Positions 45,765 through 55,466 are shown, counted from the first letter of the stretch. The stretch: DNA of 64,000 nt from Bacteriovoracaceae bacterium (GCA_023701435.1 JAMPXB010000004.1:181302-245301); one strand, 5' to 3'. The notes: generated by a model not told the origin, from the sequence alone. Translations and numbers: made by a program.

Positions 45765-46538
45765 ATGACTCAAGCCTTCATAATGATTGTAGCTCTACTT
45801 GCTTCGATTCTAACTTTTTTTTCCGGGTTTGGACTTGGCACAATTCTTTTACCAGCTATGGCACTCTTCTTTCCTATCGCTGTGGCCATTGTCCTGACTG
45901 GTATCGTCCATTTCATCAATGGCATTTTAAAAGTAATGCTCATGAGAAAGCATATCCATTTCCCGACTCTATGGCGATTTGGACTGCTCGCCATTCCTTC
46001 GGCCTTTATAGGAGCGTGGCTCCTCACAAAACTGGAAGGTCAAACCCAGGTCTTTGAATTTGTCATCATGAAGAAGGAATTTGTAACAGCGCCCATCAAA
46101 TTTACCGTAGGCCTTCTTATGATGGTATTTGCCCTGATCGAAGGCATTCCGCAATTAAAAAACATTTCAATTGATCAAAAGTATCTCCCCTTAGGAGGCA
46201 TCATAAGTGGATTCTTTGGAGGACTGACCGGAAACCAAGGAGCTTTCAGATCAATGTTTTTAGTGCGAGCAAAACTCAGCAAGGAGCAGTTCATCGCCAC
46301 AGGATCGGCATTTTCCTTCTTCGTAGACCTCACGAGATTGTCCGTCTATTTCAACAACATATCCCAATTGGACATTAAAGAAGGCCTTCCGTTACTGGCA
46401 CTGGCCTGTGTTTCAGCACTTACAGGAGTGATTATTGGCAATAGGCTTCTGAAGAAGGTTAATATGAGACTAATTCGTTACATTGTGGCAATCTCCATAT
46501 TTATTTTGGGGGCACTGCTCTTACTAGGAATAATATGA
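45765..46538 (+). CDS. TauE/SafE-family membrane transporter
   Basis: 257 residues from ATG 45765 (MTQAFIMIVALLASIL), chosen for GAGAGGA upstream; a longer frame to 45591 overlaps the divergent cold-shock gene. About eight helices with the family motif FSGFGLGTILLPAMALFFP and GIISGFFGGLTGNQGAFRS. Members export or import organosulfonates, sulfite or other anions. It overlaps the SDR gene by four bases and lies between the two duplicated blocks. Confidence 0.83.
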   Translation: MTQAFIMIVALLASILTFFSGFGLGTILLPAMALFFPIAVAIVLTGIVHFINGILKVMLMRKHIHFPTLWRFGLLAIPSAFIGAWLLTKLEGQTQVFEFVIMKKEFVTAPIKFTVGLLMMVFALIEGIPQLKNISIDQKYLPLGGIISGFFGGLTGNQGAFRSMFLVRAKLSKEQFIATGSAFSFFVDLTRLSVYFNNISQLDIKEGLPLLALACVSALTGVIIGNRLLKKVNMRLIRYIVAISIFILGALLLLGII

Positions 46539-47233
46539 ATAAGAAAATAGCTGTTGTGACTGGGGCCAATAGAGGAATGGGAAAAGCCGTAAGTGAAAAG
46601 CTCGCCAGCTTAAACTATTTTGTCATTATGGTAGGTCGCCATGAAAAAGAAATAAACGAGGCGGCCGACTCATTATCAAAAAAAGGTCTATCAGTAGAAG
46701 CCTTCGTAGCCGATGTCGTAAATGAGAAAGATGTCCAAAAGCTTGTCGACTACATCTCTAAGAAATATGGCCTTCTTGATGTTCTGATCAACAATGCAGG
46801 AACCTATGTCCAAGAGGGTGATATTTTCTCAGCTCAAGACTCGGTCATGCAAACAACCTTTCAAACCAATACAATGGGCCCCTACCGCCTCATGAAAGGT
46901 CTTATCCCTCTCATGAAAAAGTACGGCCATGGTCGTGTTGTGAATGTTTCTAGTGGTCTTGGATCTTTTGAGGGAGCTTCTTCAAACTGTCCCGCCTATT
47001 CAGTATCAAAGGTGGCCTTAAACATGTTAACAAAGCTATTTGCTTCAGAGGTCGATGGCACCAACGTTAAGGTCAATGCCATTTGTCCTGGATGGGTTAA
47101 AACAGATATGGGTGGACCAAACGCAGCTCGCTCTATTGATGAAGGAATTAGCGGGATGATTTGGGCGGCCACTCTCGATGAAAAAGGTCCTAATGGAGGA
47201 TTCTTTAGAGATGGCAGCCCAATAGATTGGTAA
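46535..47233 (+). CDS. SDR family oxidoreductase
   Basis: 232 residues with TGANRGMGKAV, LINNAGTYVQ and AYSVSKVALNML (Tyr-x-x-x-Lys), then CPGWVKTDMGGPNAARS, typical of carbonyl-reductase-like SDRs. ATGA overlap with the TauE gene indicates coupling. Substrate unknown. Confidence 0.88.
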   Translation: MNKKIAVVTGANRGMGKAVSEKLASLNYFVIMVGRHEKEINEAADSLSKKGLSVEAFVADVVNEKDVQKLVDYISKKYGLLDVLINNAGTYVQEGDIFSAQDSVMQTTFQTNTMGPYRLMKGLIPLMKKYGHGRVVNVSSGLGSFEGASSNCPAYSVSKVALNMLTKLFASEVDGTNVKVNAICPGWVKTDMGGPNAARSIDEGISGMIWAATLDEKGPNGGFFRDGSPIDW

Positions 47234-47246
47234 CAGGTCGAGGCTT

Positions 47247-47787
47247 CTACTTTACTCGAATTAAAGTATTTTTTTCCGTATGATCAAAAATACGGCCTTG
47301 CCCTTTAATTTTAATCTGGGAATTTTTATCATAAGAAATTGTATCTTCATCGATTAATTCAAACTTCACGTCATAACGAACGGTTTGAAATTCCTCATCC
47401 AGGAACTTATTAGAACAAATTCCATAAGTCTGTGAACCAAGCGTGGCCGAAAGCTTAAACTCTGTCGCATCTTGATCAGCGTCGCCAGCAGCATTCACAG
47501 CAATTCCTCTGGGAACAATAAAGCTCTTCATAATCTAACGATGGGCCTTATCCCAGATAAAATAGCCAACTTCCTCGTGGAAGTGCTTATCATTGACCCC
47601 GTGTTTACCTTCTTCCAGGCCTTGGTGTGGTAACGAAGTGCATAGAGAACTTGCTCATGATTATTGACATCGCCAATAGGCTCAAAAATCATGGTCTGGC
47701 GAAATATCGTATTTTCATTTTTACGATCAGCATCTGGTGCCTGATTTTCACCAGTGAGGCCCTGGCTTTCCCAAGTACCGATCAAAA
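47247..47787 (-). pseudogene. Nitrobindin-like (FABP/THAP4-type) gene, copy B with nonsense and frameshift
   Basis: Readable in order on the minus strand: IGTWESQGLTGENQAPDADR, TMIFEPIGDVNNHEQVLYALRYHTK, then after a frameshift near 47620 EEVGYFIWDKAHR, a TAG at 47535-47537 where copy A has CAG (Gln), then IMKSFIVPRGIAVNAAGDAD to FDHTEKNTLIRVK. The G-x-W opening, heme-side strands and IPRG motif match nitrobindin/THAP4-like barrels. The start codon is gone because the block is fused to the truncated cold-shock gene. Confidence 0.78.
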
Positions 47788-48002
47788 AACTTCACAACCC
47801 CTGAAAAATAATCGGCTGCTTGAACCTGATTTTCATCCCAGACGATTTCATGGATTTTAACTACTTTTTCACCTTTATGAATTCTCTCGAGTTGGTTGAA
47901 GACAGCGTGATTACTTTGATTATCGACAAGCATATCCTTACGCTTACGACTCTTCGTCTTTGTCATGTCGTATTTTACCAAAAGAAATTTTACTTTATTC
48001 AT
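47748..48002 (-). pseudogene. Truncated cold-shock-domain gene, copy B
   Basis: ATG 48002 with AGGA upstream begins MNKVKFLLVKYDMTKTKSRKRKDMLV, nearly identical to copy A, through VVKFFD. There the sequence jumps directly into the nitrobindin-like gene (out of frame), so RNP1, RNP2 and the rest of the fold are missing. A short nonsense tail (RYLGKPGPHW) ends at 47748. The deletion removed the cold-shock domain, the intergenic bases and the second gene's start. Confidence 0.8.
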
Positions 48003-48112
48003 TTTTTTCCTAATTGGTTCGAAGATACCCATCTTCGAGTCATCATATTTTAAGAGATATAGGCCTTAAGTTAAATGGACATCTTATTATGCTTAAATAT
48101 AGAATAAACCCT

Positions 48113-48691
48113 ATGATTAAATTTATCCTCATCTTTATTCTCTCTGCCCTTCCAGCTCTTGCTAACTTTGCTTGGGATACTCAAGTTAAGATGGCCAATA
48201 GAGAACTCAAAATTATTCACAAAATTGGGAGAGGTGACGAAATTGCTGACCTTGATAGCAAGAGCACTATGGGTAAAATATCTCAAGGCTCAGCTGTTGT
48301 TGGTTTTTCAACTAGTGCACCAAGCTCATCAATCACCAAGATGATCTATATCGGATTCGAAGCAGACAAAGGTCTTCGAACTATCGTTGTATCAGACGAT
48401 CAGGTCTTCCTGACGGCCTCAGGTAAATTTAAACGTGCGAAGGAACTCAGTCCGTATATAGATAAACTCCTTTCAGAAACAGGAGTTCCACTCAACATCA
48501 AATCTATACAGTATAATGCTTATGCAGGTGATATTCATTATATTAGTTCTGAATCTGATTTGAGTCCTGATAACTGCTTTATTGCCAATGGAGTATGGGT
48601 TGGGTCTCACAAGTTTCAGGTTTATTGGGATGATGGTTCTATTGGAAAAGCAGATATTTTTGATGATTTCCCGTTGAATCGTAAATTATAA
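48113..48691 (+). CDS. Secreted protein of unknown function
   Basis: 192 residues from ATG 48113, which starts a signal peptide (MIKFILIFILSALPALA); the frame is open further upstream without a start context. The mature part has one clear pattern, the C-terminal CFIANGVWVGSHKFQVYWDDGSIGKADIFDDFP. Not recognised. It precedes the DUF6172 gene by 11 bases and may share its transcript. Confidence 0.65.
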   Translation: MIKFILIFILSALPALANFAWDTQVKMANRELKIIHKIGRGDEIADLDSKSTMGKISQGSAVVGFSTSAPSSSITKMIYIGFEADKGLRTIVVSDDQVFLTASGKFKRAKELSPYIDKLLSETGVPLNIKSIQYNAYAGDIHYISSESDLSPDNCFIANGVWVGSHKFQVYWDDGSIGKADIFDDFPLNRKL

Positions 48692-48702
48692 GTAAAGAAA
48701 AT

Positions 48703-48990
48703 ATGAGAAAAGAATTTAAACTAACAGACCAAAAAAAAGCTCCTGCCCGCCAGGTTGATTATGTAAAACACGAGATCAGCAAATATCTTGCTCGTGAGAG
48801 AAGAAAACCCCTTAAAGAAAAAGTCGATTATTGGGATTTTGACTGTAAGCTGGGTATAGATAAAGAAAGTACTGAGGTCATTCACGTTGCTGAAATTAAT
48901 AAAGGCATCGATAGAATAGTGGCCCAAGGTTCAGAGCATTTTTATCTGGAGATTCTCGCCAAGCCCGGTTATCGATCTAAAAAACCTTAG
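48703..48990 (+). CDS. DUF6172 family protein
   Basis: 95 residues, with the family pattern KEFKLTDQKKAPARQVDYVKHEISKYLARERRKPL, then VDYWDFDCKLG, and the end YLEILAKPGYRSKKP. Small cytoplasmic protein of unknown function found in many Proteobacteria. Convergent with the AsmA-like gene, three bases away. Confidence 0.8.
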   Translation: MRKEFKLTDQKKAPARQVDYVKHEISKYLARERRKPLKEKVDYWDFDCKLGIDKESTEVIHVAEINKGIDRIVAQGSEHFYLEILAKPGYRSKKP

Positions 48991-48993
48991 TAT

Positions 48994-50070
48994 TTAAAAT
49001 GTCCAGAATGAAAATGACTTCTTGGCTTTCTCCGTTTTAGGAACAGATTCTTTGGTAGGCTCAATACTCACAATCGTCACCGGATCTTTACGGTAATTTT
49101 TAAGTTTGGTGAGCGTGCTTGAATAATGCAACGTCAAATTATCCTTCAGCGTAAAAGGCAGTGTGAAGGTAAGTTCGTCAGTCAGTGCTCTGGCAATGGT
49201 CTGGGTGGGAATCCCAGGTTTCTCACTAATCAGGTTTAAGCGTTTTACATCCGGGAAGATTTCTCCACTCACAACTCCATTGTCTGAGACAGCGCTAATT
49301 TCCGCATTCAATCTCGATTCATTAAAAGAGAATGGGAGCTTATCGCCTTCAATCTTGTTAAAGATATTTGAAGGAACCTCTTTTAAAGATCCATTTATCG
49401 ACCAAGGGGTTCGCCCGTTTTCCTCCGTTGTCTTGCCACTCAGGTTAAGCTTTCCCCCATCAGCTACATTTGAAGAAATACTGAATTCTGATTTCTTGTT
49501 AATTGTAAGAAGGCTTACTTCTTTCAATTTCAAGTTCACATCACTCAGTTCAATCACCGTCCGCGCCAAATCTTCTTTTTGTTCTATGACATTGAGTTTT
49601 CCAAACTTTCCTTCCACTAATTCCAGATAGAAATCATTCTTTGAATTTCCGCTCATCGCTTGAATTCGCTCTACTTCAGATGAAAAATCTTTAGAAAGAA
49701 ACACATCCACTTTATCAGCAACAACTGAATACTTTTGGTTCTGAGACAGAACAAGGTTTTGCCAGTCGATGTTAATCGTAAGCTCTGGGGCTTCAATAAT
49801 TTTGGCCTCCGTTTTTGGATTAAAAACCTTCACATCCTTAAGGAGCAATTCACCTTTGGTGAAGGCAAGCTCAACCTCCCTAACAGAGAACGCATATCCG
49901 GAAGACTTCTCGCCCTGTTGATTAATCCATCTTTCAACCAAGATGGGGGCCGATACTTTCAATCCTGAGCCGATGATGGCCACAAAGAGGAAGAGAAAGA
50001 AGTAAATCTTAAAATTTGAGCCATTTGATTTTTTATTTTTCTGTCTGCTACCAATATAAATCGTTCTCAT
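48994..50070 (-). CDS. AsmA-like/DUF748 membrane-anchored periplasmic protein
   Basis: 358 residues. A basic N-terminus, one membrane helix (FKIYFFLFLFVAIIGSGLKV) and a long beta-rich periplasmic part. FTKGELLLKDVKVFNPK and APELTINIDWQNLV are typical of the DUF748/AsmA repeats that form bridge-like lipid-transfer or envelope-assembly proteins. Much shorter than TamB or AsmA (over 600), so probably a small member. Confidence 0.68.
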   Translation of the reverse strand: MRTIYIGSRQKNKKSNGSNFKIYFFLFLFVAIIGSGLKVSAPILVERWINQQGEKSSGYAFSVREVELAFTKGELLLKDVKVFNPKTEAKIIEAPELTINIDWQNLVLSQNQKYSVVADKVDVFLSKDFSSEVERIQAMSGNSKNDFYLELVEGKFGKLNVIEQKEDLARTVIELSDVNLKLKEVSLLTINKKSEFSISSNVADGGKLNLSGKTTEENGRTPWSINGSLKEVPSNIFNKIEGDKLPFSFNESRLNAEISAVSDNGVVSGEIFPDVKRLNLISEKPGIPTQTIARALTDELTFTLPFTLKDNLTLHYSSTLTKLKNYRKDPVTIVSIEPTKESVPKTEKAKKSFSFWTF

Positions 50071-50173
50071 GCCTACCTTCCGTTTTTTTGTCTAATACCT
50101 ACTATTAGGACAGAACTCTTAAGAGAATATGGAAGTTTGGTTACCAAAACGCTTTGAAACAAAACAGGCCAGT

Positions 50174-50827
50174 TTATTCCAACGCTTTCTTAAGAAAGTC
50201 ATTGAAAGGCCTTAAATCCTGCAGGGCCTTATCTATCTTCTGTCCAAAATTTTTCTCCAAAGCTTCCTTTGGAGAAAAATCTTTTGAAGCGACAAAACTT
50301 TTAAGCTTTATGTAATCAGCAAATGGATGATCTGCCTCAAATCCTTTTGGCACACGCTTTAAGGTACCTTCAGTGCTGAGTTCACCAAATGTCCTCTTGA
50401 ACTTTTTATCATTTACTATCTTTGCTAACACATCACCATTCTTTTCTATAAAACGACGAACCCTGATGAGCTTATCTGGTTCAGGATGCCATAATCCTCC
50501 ACCGACAAAGATTTCCTTGGGAGAAATGCTGACATAGTAACCTGGCAAATAACTTTTCCTACCATCCAACCCAAAAAACGCAGCAAAATTTTCTTTATAA
50601 GGATTTTTATTATCACTAAAACGAATATCCCGATTAAAGCGGAAGATGCAATCTTTTGCTTCCAGGTATTGAAACCTCTCATCCCATTGAGCGATACGAA
50701 CAATCACTTCCTGCACGAGAGACTCAAACTCTTTTCTCGCTTCAAGATAGGCATCTTTGTTGGACTTCATCCATTCTGTATTGTTATTCTTTTGAATTTT
50801 ACTCAGGAATGCCAGTGTCTTTTTCAT
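50174..50827 (-). CDS. DUF2461 family protein
   Basis: 217 residues from ATG 50827 (MKKTLAFLSKIQKNNNTEWMKSNK). The family features FLxxLxxNNNxEWxxxNK, FRFNRDIRFSDNKNPYKENFAAFF, YYVSISPKEIFVGGGLW and the GFEADHPFADYIKLKSFVASK stretch are all present; the length is normal. Conserved in bacteria, function unknown. The truA stop lies 16 bases upstream on the same strand. Confidence 0.85.
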   Translation of the reverse strand: MKKTLAFLSKIQKNNNTEWMKSNKDAYLEARKEFESLVQEVIVRIAQWDERFQYLEAKDCIFRFNRDIRFSDNKNPYKENFAAFFGLDGRKSYLPGYYVSISPKEIFVGGGLWHPEPDKLIRVRRFIEKNGDVLAKIVNDKKFKRTFGELSTEGTLKRVPKGFEADHPFADYIKLKSFVASKDFSPKEALEKNFGQKIDKALQDLRPFNDFLKKALE

Positions 50828-50843
50828 AATCACCATTCCAATA

Positions 50844-51635
50844 TTATAAATTAAAGCGATACAAGTATAATCCGCGCGGCGTAGATACTTTCCAAAGGCG
50901 CTTTTCCCTCACCTCGCCATTAAGGAGCGATGAAAACTCATCCGGGGTAATTTTTCCGCGCCCCACTAACCACAATGCACTCATCAGATGCCTCACCATC
51001 TGCTTCAGGAACCCCTGGCCTACAATCCGAAGCTGGTAACAATGTTTCAGGTCGTGCGATAATGTGAAAAGATCTGAATCATTTAAAAATGTGCGCGGAT
51101 CTACTTCAACCAACTCGCACTCTAACACTTCTCTGATCGTTGTTTTGACATTGCTTCCGGCAGAACAGAAATTCCTGAAATCATGTCGTCCAACTATTTG
51201 GCGTGCACATTCCTGCATCAAGGGAAGATTCAGGTCATACGGGTAATTGGCGATAAATTTTTGCTCAACACCCATTGATCCCAAAGTGTTGGTGAAAAGA
51301 TATCTATATTCCTTAGATTGACTGAAGGTGATGGGATTGAATGAACCTTGGCATGGTTCAATTTTCAGACAGCGAATTTCCTTAGAAAGTATTTGATTAA
51401 GAAGTACTGTGAAGCCAGGACAAGGGATTTCATTATCAGTTGTGATTTTTACGATTTGCTCCAGAGCATGAACACCGGAATCTGTTCGTGAAGCTCCCAT
51501 CGTTGTCACTTTACCGGAAAGTAATTGTCCGAGGGATAAGTTAATTACGTTTTGAATGGTCGGAATGTCTTTCTGCCATTGAAAGCCAAAATAGTTTGTT
51601 CCGTCGTATTGAAATGTGGCCTTGTAGTAATTCAT
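50844..51635 (-). CDS. truA: tRNA pseudouridine(38-40) synthase
   Basis: 263 residues from ATG 51635 (MNYYKATFQYDGTNYFGFQWQKD). The catalytic Asp52 lies in GASRTDSGVHALEQ; also visible are RHDFRNFCSAGS and the C-terminal FLKQMVRHLMSALWLVGRGK. It isomerises uridines 38-40 in the anticodon arm. The longer frame to 51686 has no ribosome site. Confidence 0.92.
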   Translation of the reverse strand: MNYYKATFQYDGTNYFGFQWQKDIPTIQNVINLSLGQLLSGKVTTMGASRTDSGVHALEQIVKITTDNEIPCPGFTVLLNQILSKEIRCLKIEPCQGSFNPITFSQSKEYRYLFTNTLGSMGVEQKFIANYPYDLNLPLMQECARQIVGRHDFRNFCSAGSNVKTTIREVLECELVEVDPRTFLNDSDLFTLSHDLKHCYQLRIVGQGFLKQMVRHLMSALWLVGRGKITPDEFSSLLNGEVREKRLWKVSTPRGLYLYRFNL

Positions 51636-51796
51636 AATTAACCATCGCTTATCTTGCCGATTTTTGCTACTTATTCTTGTCATCATAAAAACGAGAAAGT
51701 CACTTCAAATAGTTGAAAAACTGTTAAATCACAAAAACGTGCATGTTCTCCTTGCATATTGATTGATAATGCCTCCATCCAAGGAAGGAGGCCGTT

Positions 51797-52426
51797 TTGA
51801 AAACAAAAATTTTTGTTCCCAGTTTTTATCTCGCCAATAAAGATCACCTCCTACGTATCGATCGTCCCATGATCATCGGTCGCTCCGAAGGGGATTTCGT
51901 TTTTGAGGAAGACGATCTTCTCAGTGCTAGACACGGCATGATTAGTCCCCAACTTCTGAAGCCTTCATCCTTGATCTGGGCAGTAAAAACGGTGTTTTCA
52001 TCAACAAACAAAAAATTGATCCCAATATGGAAGTGAAACTCAGTCCTGGTGATGCTGTCCAAATAGGAGGCCATGAATATAAATTCTATGATAAAGAAGA
52101 AGAGGCCAAAAAAACATGGTCCAGAGATAACAGAAGAAGTCACCTTTAGTGGAGTAAAACTTTTATTCCTGGTCTGGCTGGTATGTCTTGCCCATGGTTT
52201 AGGAGGAATCAAACGCTATCTTATCGATAGAGAAGATCTGGAAAGACTAGATGTGAGTGATAAGGCGATCGTGAATTTAATAAATCAAGCGATGGCAAAA
52301 TCATTTGCGATATCCAAACGAAAAGTCCGCGAAGATCAGCTTGTTCTTCTTAGTAAGGATTACAATGATGTCATTGCCCGTCTTGATAAAAAGATTGCTA
52401 ACTTAAACAAGAAGAGCCAAAAGTAG
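51797..52426 (+). pseudogene. FHA-domain membrane protein split by two compensating indels
   Basis: Three frame pieces form one 210-residue protein. Piece 1 (51797 to about 51950) gives MIIGRSEGDFVFEEDDLLSARHGMIS; piece 2 gives EAFILDLGSKNGVFINKQKI and GDAVQIGGHEYKFYDKEEEAK; piece 3 (from about 52115) gives KHGPEITEEV, a membrane helix (VKLLFLVWLVCLAHGLGG) and a coiled C-terminus. Adding one C to CCCC at 51946-51949 and removing one A from the run at about 52108-52114 restores a continuous frame. FHA domains bind phosphothreonine. Either a real pseudogene or two homopolymer sequencing errors. Confidence 0.82.
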
Positions 52427-52441
52427 CGTTTTAGTCTAAGT

Positions 52442-52468
52442 TCCAGCATACTTTATGAGTATGCTGGA
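52442..52468. terminator. Bidirectional terminator
   Basis: TCCAGCATAC (52442-52451) pairs with GTATGCTGGA (52459-52468) around a 7-base loop, followed by TTAATAAATT. It separates the FHA gene and the convergent korB. Confidence 0.75.
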
Positions 52469-52476
52469 TTAATAAA

Positions 52477-53484
52477 TTACTTAACTGTCCAGGTCTCACC
52501 CGAATAAAGGAGTTCTTTAAAACTACCTCCTCCCTTCTTGACTTTTACATCTTCAATCTGTTTTTCCATCTGCACTTCGTATGTCTCAAGATTTTCCTGG
52601 TAGAGAACTCCCAGAACCATCGGAAAGTGCGGTGGTTTACTGGCATCTATCAGCAAGTAGGCCAGGGCCTCGTTGTGCTTGTCGTGAATTAAAAGATCTG
52701 ATTCTTGGTACTGCTCTCCTAACTCAACCACTTCCAGCTTAAGTCCCTTCAGGATGATACCTTTGTTCTTATCCTTACCAAACACCATGGGCTTTCCATG
52801 CTCGACCATCAAGGTAGTGTCAGCTCGTGAAGCACGATTAGCATAAAGGTCATGGGCCTTATCGTTGAAGATCACACAGTTTTGATAGACTTCAACGAAA
52901 GAAGTACCTTGATGCTGGTCAGCTGCGGTAAGCACTTCAGTCATTCCTTTTGGATCCGTATCCAGGGCCTTAGCAAGAAAAGTACACCCAGCGCCGAGAG
53001 CAACTGTGCCAGGACGGAAAGTTCTATCTAAAGACCCATAAGGCGTAGACTTAGTGACCTTCCCCTGCTCGGATGTTGGAGAATACTGGCCCTTGGTAAG
53101 ACCGTAGATCTGGTTATTGAAGAGAATCACATTCATATTAATGTTTCGTCTCATGGCGTGAATAAAGTGATTTCCTCCGATAGAAAGACCATCACCATCG
53201 CCGGTAATCACCCACACCGAGAGGTTGGGATTAGAAAGCTTAACACCGCTGGCAATCGATGGAGCACGACCATGAATGGTGTGGAACCCATAGGTATCCA
53301 TATAGTATGGCAGACGAGAAGAACAACCAATACCCGACACGCAGACGATATCTTCCTTCTTCTTGCCGGTGTTCACCATCGCCTGCTGAAGGCTAGCGAG
53401 AATGACGTAGTCTCCGCAACCAGGACACCATTTTACTTCCTGATCGCTGCATAAATCTTTTTTTGTATAGCATGCTTCTGACAT
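52477..53484 (-). CDS. korB: 2-oxoacid:ferredoxin oxidoreductase, beta subunit
   Basis: 335 residues. WCPGCGDYVIL and GIGCSSRLPYYM are the beta-subunit cysteine motifs, and GDGDGLSIGGNHFIHAMRRNINMNVILFNNQIYGLTKGQ is the TPP/Mg2+ site. With the fused gamma-alpha subunit upstream this is the two-subunit class, as in mycobacterial KorAB, converting 2-oxoglutarate to succinyl-CoA with ferredoxin. Pyruvate or branched-chain substrates cannot be excluded. Confidence 0.88.
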   Translation of the reverse strand: MSEACYTKKDLCSDQEVKWCPGCGDYVILASLQQAMVNTGKKKEDIVCVSGIGCSSRLPYYMDTYGFHTIHGRAPSIASGVKLSNPNLSVWVITGDGDGLSIGGNHFIHAMRRNINMNVILFNNQIYGLTKGQYSPTSEQGKVTKSTPYGSLDRTFRPGTVALGAGCTFLAKALDTDPKGMTEVLTAADQHQGTSFVEVYQNCVIFNDKAHDLYANRASRADTTLMVEHGKPMVFGKDKNKGIILKGLKLEVVELGEQYQESDLLIHDKHNEALAYLLIDASKPPHFPMVLGVLYQENLETYEVQMEKQIEDVKVKKGGGSFKELLYSGETWTVK

Positions 53485-53487
53485 ATA

Positions 53488-55335
53488 TTATTCCTTGATG
53501 AGTTCCTGATTAAATACCGTAACGAGTTCACTGATCTTAAACGGTAAGCCCTGGACTTTGTTGTAACCTTTAGCATTCACACCGTACTTTGCATTGATCA
53601 CGGTTTTGAGCTGTCCGAGATTTAGCTCAGGGATAATCACTTTTTTAAAGCTATTAAGAATCGTTCCCACATTCTTCGGCATTGGGTTTAGGTACTTCAA
53701 ATGCATGTGCGAGACCTTCTTGCCTTCGGCTTGAAGTTTTCTAACGGCCATCACACAAGAGCCATATGTTCCACCCCATGAGACAACGAGGAGATCACCT
53801 GATTCAGCACCTTCAACTGTTTGTAGAGGAATGTCGTCGGCCACGAGATCAACTTTCTTCTGGCGCATAAGACACATGAGCTCATGGTTCCGAGGATCGG
53901 TGCTCACACAACCTGTTTTAATGTCTTTCTCTAGTCCACCCATACGGAATTCAAGGCCAGGCATTCCCGGCACTACCCATGGACGGGCGAGAGTATGATC
54001 CTCACGGGTCATGTAATGGAAGTTCGCCTTATCTAACTTCTCAGGATCAACCATCCGGTGCTCAATTGGACCGAATTCAGAGTTCACATCAGGAAGTTTC
54101 CAAGGTTCAGCACCATTGGCAATATAACCATCAGTAAGAAGTATCACTGGTGTCATATGCTTGAGGGCTATTCGGCTCGCCTCATAAGCGGAAGCAAAGC
54201 AATCACTAGGACGTGAAGCCGCCATCACCACCAAGGGAGATTCACCGTTTCTTCCCCAGATCGCCTGAAAAAGATCAGACTGCTCAGTCTTAGTTGGAAG
54301 ACCAGTTGAAGGACCTCCTCTTTGGACATTTACTATCACGAGAGGAAGTTCATAAGAAATTGCTAGTCCGATGGCCTCTGTCTTGAGTGCCATACCCGGA
54401 CCTGAGGTGGTTGTCACGGCCAGAGAGCCCGCGCAGGCAGCACCGATTGCCGAACAGATTCCAGCGATCTCATCTTCTGCCTGAAAAGTCTTAACACCAA
54501 ACTCCTTATGCTTTGAGAGTTCGTGCAGAATATCGGTAGCAGGTGTAATCGGATAACTTCCGAGGAAAAGTTGCAACCCCGACATTTCCGCAGCTCGAAT
54601 AAGTCCCCAAGCAGTGGCGGTGTTACCGTCAATCTGTCGATAGTCACCAGCAGGAATTTTTGCCACAGGAACAGTATAAGTGGAGATGACTGTTTCGGTA
54701 TTTTCAGCAAAGCACTCACCTGCTTTAAGAGCAGCAATGTTTGCCTTAACGACCTCAGGCTTACTCTTAAACTTATCCTCAATCCATTTAATAGTGGTGT
54801 CACGAGAGCGGTTGTAGAAGTAGTAAGTCATACCAAGAGCATAAAAGTTCTTACAGCGATCCTTGGTTTTCGAGTCCACCGCAATTTCTTTCAAGGCCTC
54901 AACTGTCTGACTGGTAATAGGGGCCTGGATTACACGGTAGTTCTGCAAACTGCCATCTTCGAGCGGATTAGTTGTATACTTTGCTTTTTCCAGATTCTTC
55001 TCAGTGAAAGCATCTATATTTACAACGATGTATCCGGAAGGCTTAACTGAGTGAAGATTCGCCTTCAGTGCTGCGGGATTCATCGCCACGAGCATATCAA
55101 CGTCATCACCCGGAGTGTAAATCTCCGTGGCCCCGATGTGCACCTGGAAACCTGAGACGCCTGCCACAGTACCTGATGGTGCTCTAATTTCTGAAGGGTA
55201 ATCCGGGAAGGTAGCAATATCATTACCCATTATCGCGGATGTATTTGAAAATTGTGTGCCGGTTAATTGCATTCCGTCACCGGAGTCTCCGGCAAAACGA
55301 ATGACAACACTATCGATTGAATTTGAACTGGTCAT
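53488..55335 (-). CDS. korA: 2-oxoacid:ferredoxin oxidoreductase, fused gamma-alpha subunit
   Basis: 615 residues. Residues 1-190 are the gamma domain (FAGDSGDGMQLTGTQFS and GVSGFQVHIGA); from about 225 the alpha domain follows (GSYPITPATDILHEL, FQAEDEIAGICSAIGAACAGSLAVTTTSGPG, VVNVQRGGPSTGLPTKTEQSDL). It provides substrate and CoA binding. Only three bases precede korB. It is divergent from a ferredoxin gene that likely supplies the electron acceptor; the 130 bases between hold both promoters. Confidence 0.9.
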   Translation of the reverse strand: MTSSNSIDSVVIRFAGDSGDGMQLTGTQFSNTSAIMGNDIATFPDYPSEIRAPSGTVAGVSGFQVHIGATEIYTPGDDVDMLVAMNPAALKANLHSVKPSGYIVVNIDAFTEKNLEKAKYTTNPLEDGSLQNYRVIQAPITSQTVEALKEIAVDSKTKDRCKNFYALGMTYYFYNRSRDTTIKWIEDKFKSKPEVVKANIAALKAGECFAENTETVISTYTVPVAKIPAGDYRQIDGNTATAWGLIRAAEMSGLQLFLGSYPITPATDILHELSKHKEFGVKTFQAEDEIAGICSAIGAACAGSLAVTTTSGPGMALKTEAIGLAISYELPLVIVNVQRGGPSTGLPTKTEQSDLFQAIWGRNGESPLVVMAASRPSDCFASAYEASRIALKHMTPVILLTDGYIANGAEPWKLPDVNSEFGPIEHRMVDPEKLDKANFHYMTREDHTLARPWVVPGMPGLEFRMGGLEKDIKTGCVSTDPRNHELMCLMRQKKVDLVADDIPLQTVEGAESGDLLVVSWGGTYGSCVMAVRKLQAEGKKVSHMHLKYLNPMPKNVGTILNSFKKVIIPELNLGQLKTVINAKYGVNAKGYNKVQGLPFKISELVTVFNQELIKE

Positions 55336-55466
55336 GCGACCTCCTTGAGAAAGATATGCGCAAATTATCTAATGAATAACAAATCAAGACACTGATCAAG
55401 ATCATGTTCAGAAATGAGAAATGAAATAAAATAAAGCCATAGTTAACAGCACAAGTGAGGTTACTC

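Larger units (their letters stand above)
47247..48002 (-). repeat. Duplicated csp/nitrobindin-like block, copy B
   Basis: Second copy of the block at 44894-45640, same orientation, separated by the TauE-SDR pair. Copy B keeps most of the nitrobindin-like coding sequence and has lost most of the cold-shock domain. Confidence 0.85.

Noticed and set aside
51797..52426. Phase-variable FHA gene
   Set aside because: Runs of four C and seven A are short for slipped-strand switching, and two separate changes would be needed. Error or decay is simpler.
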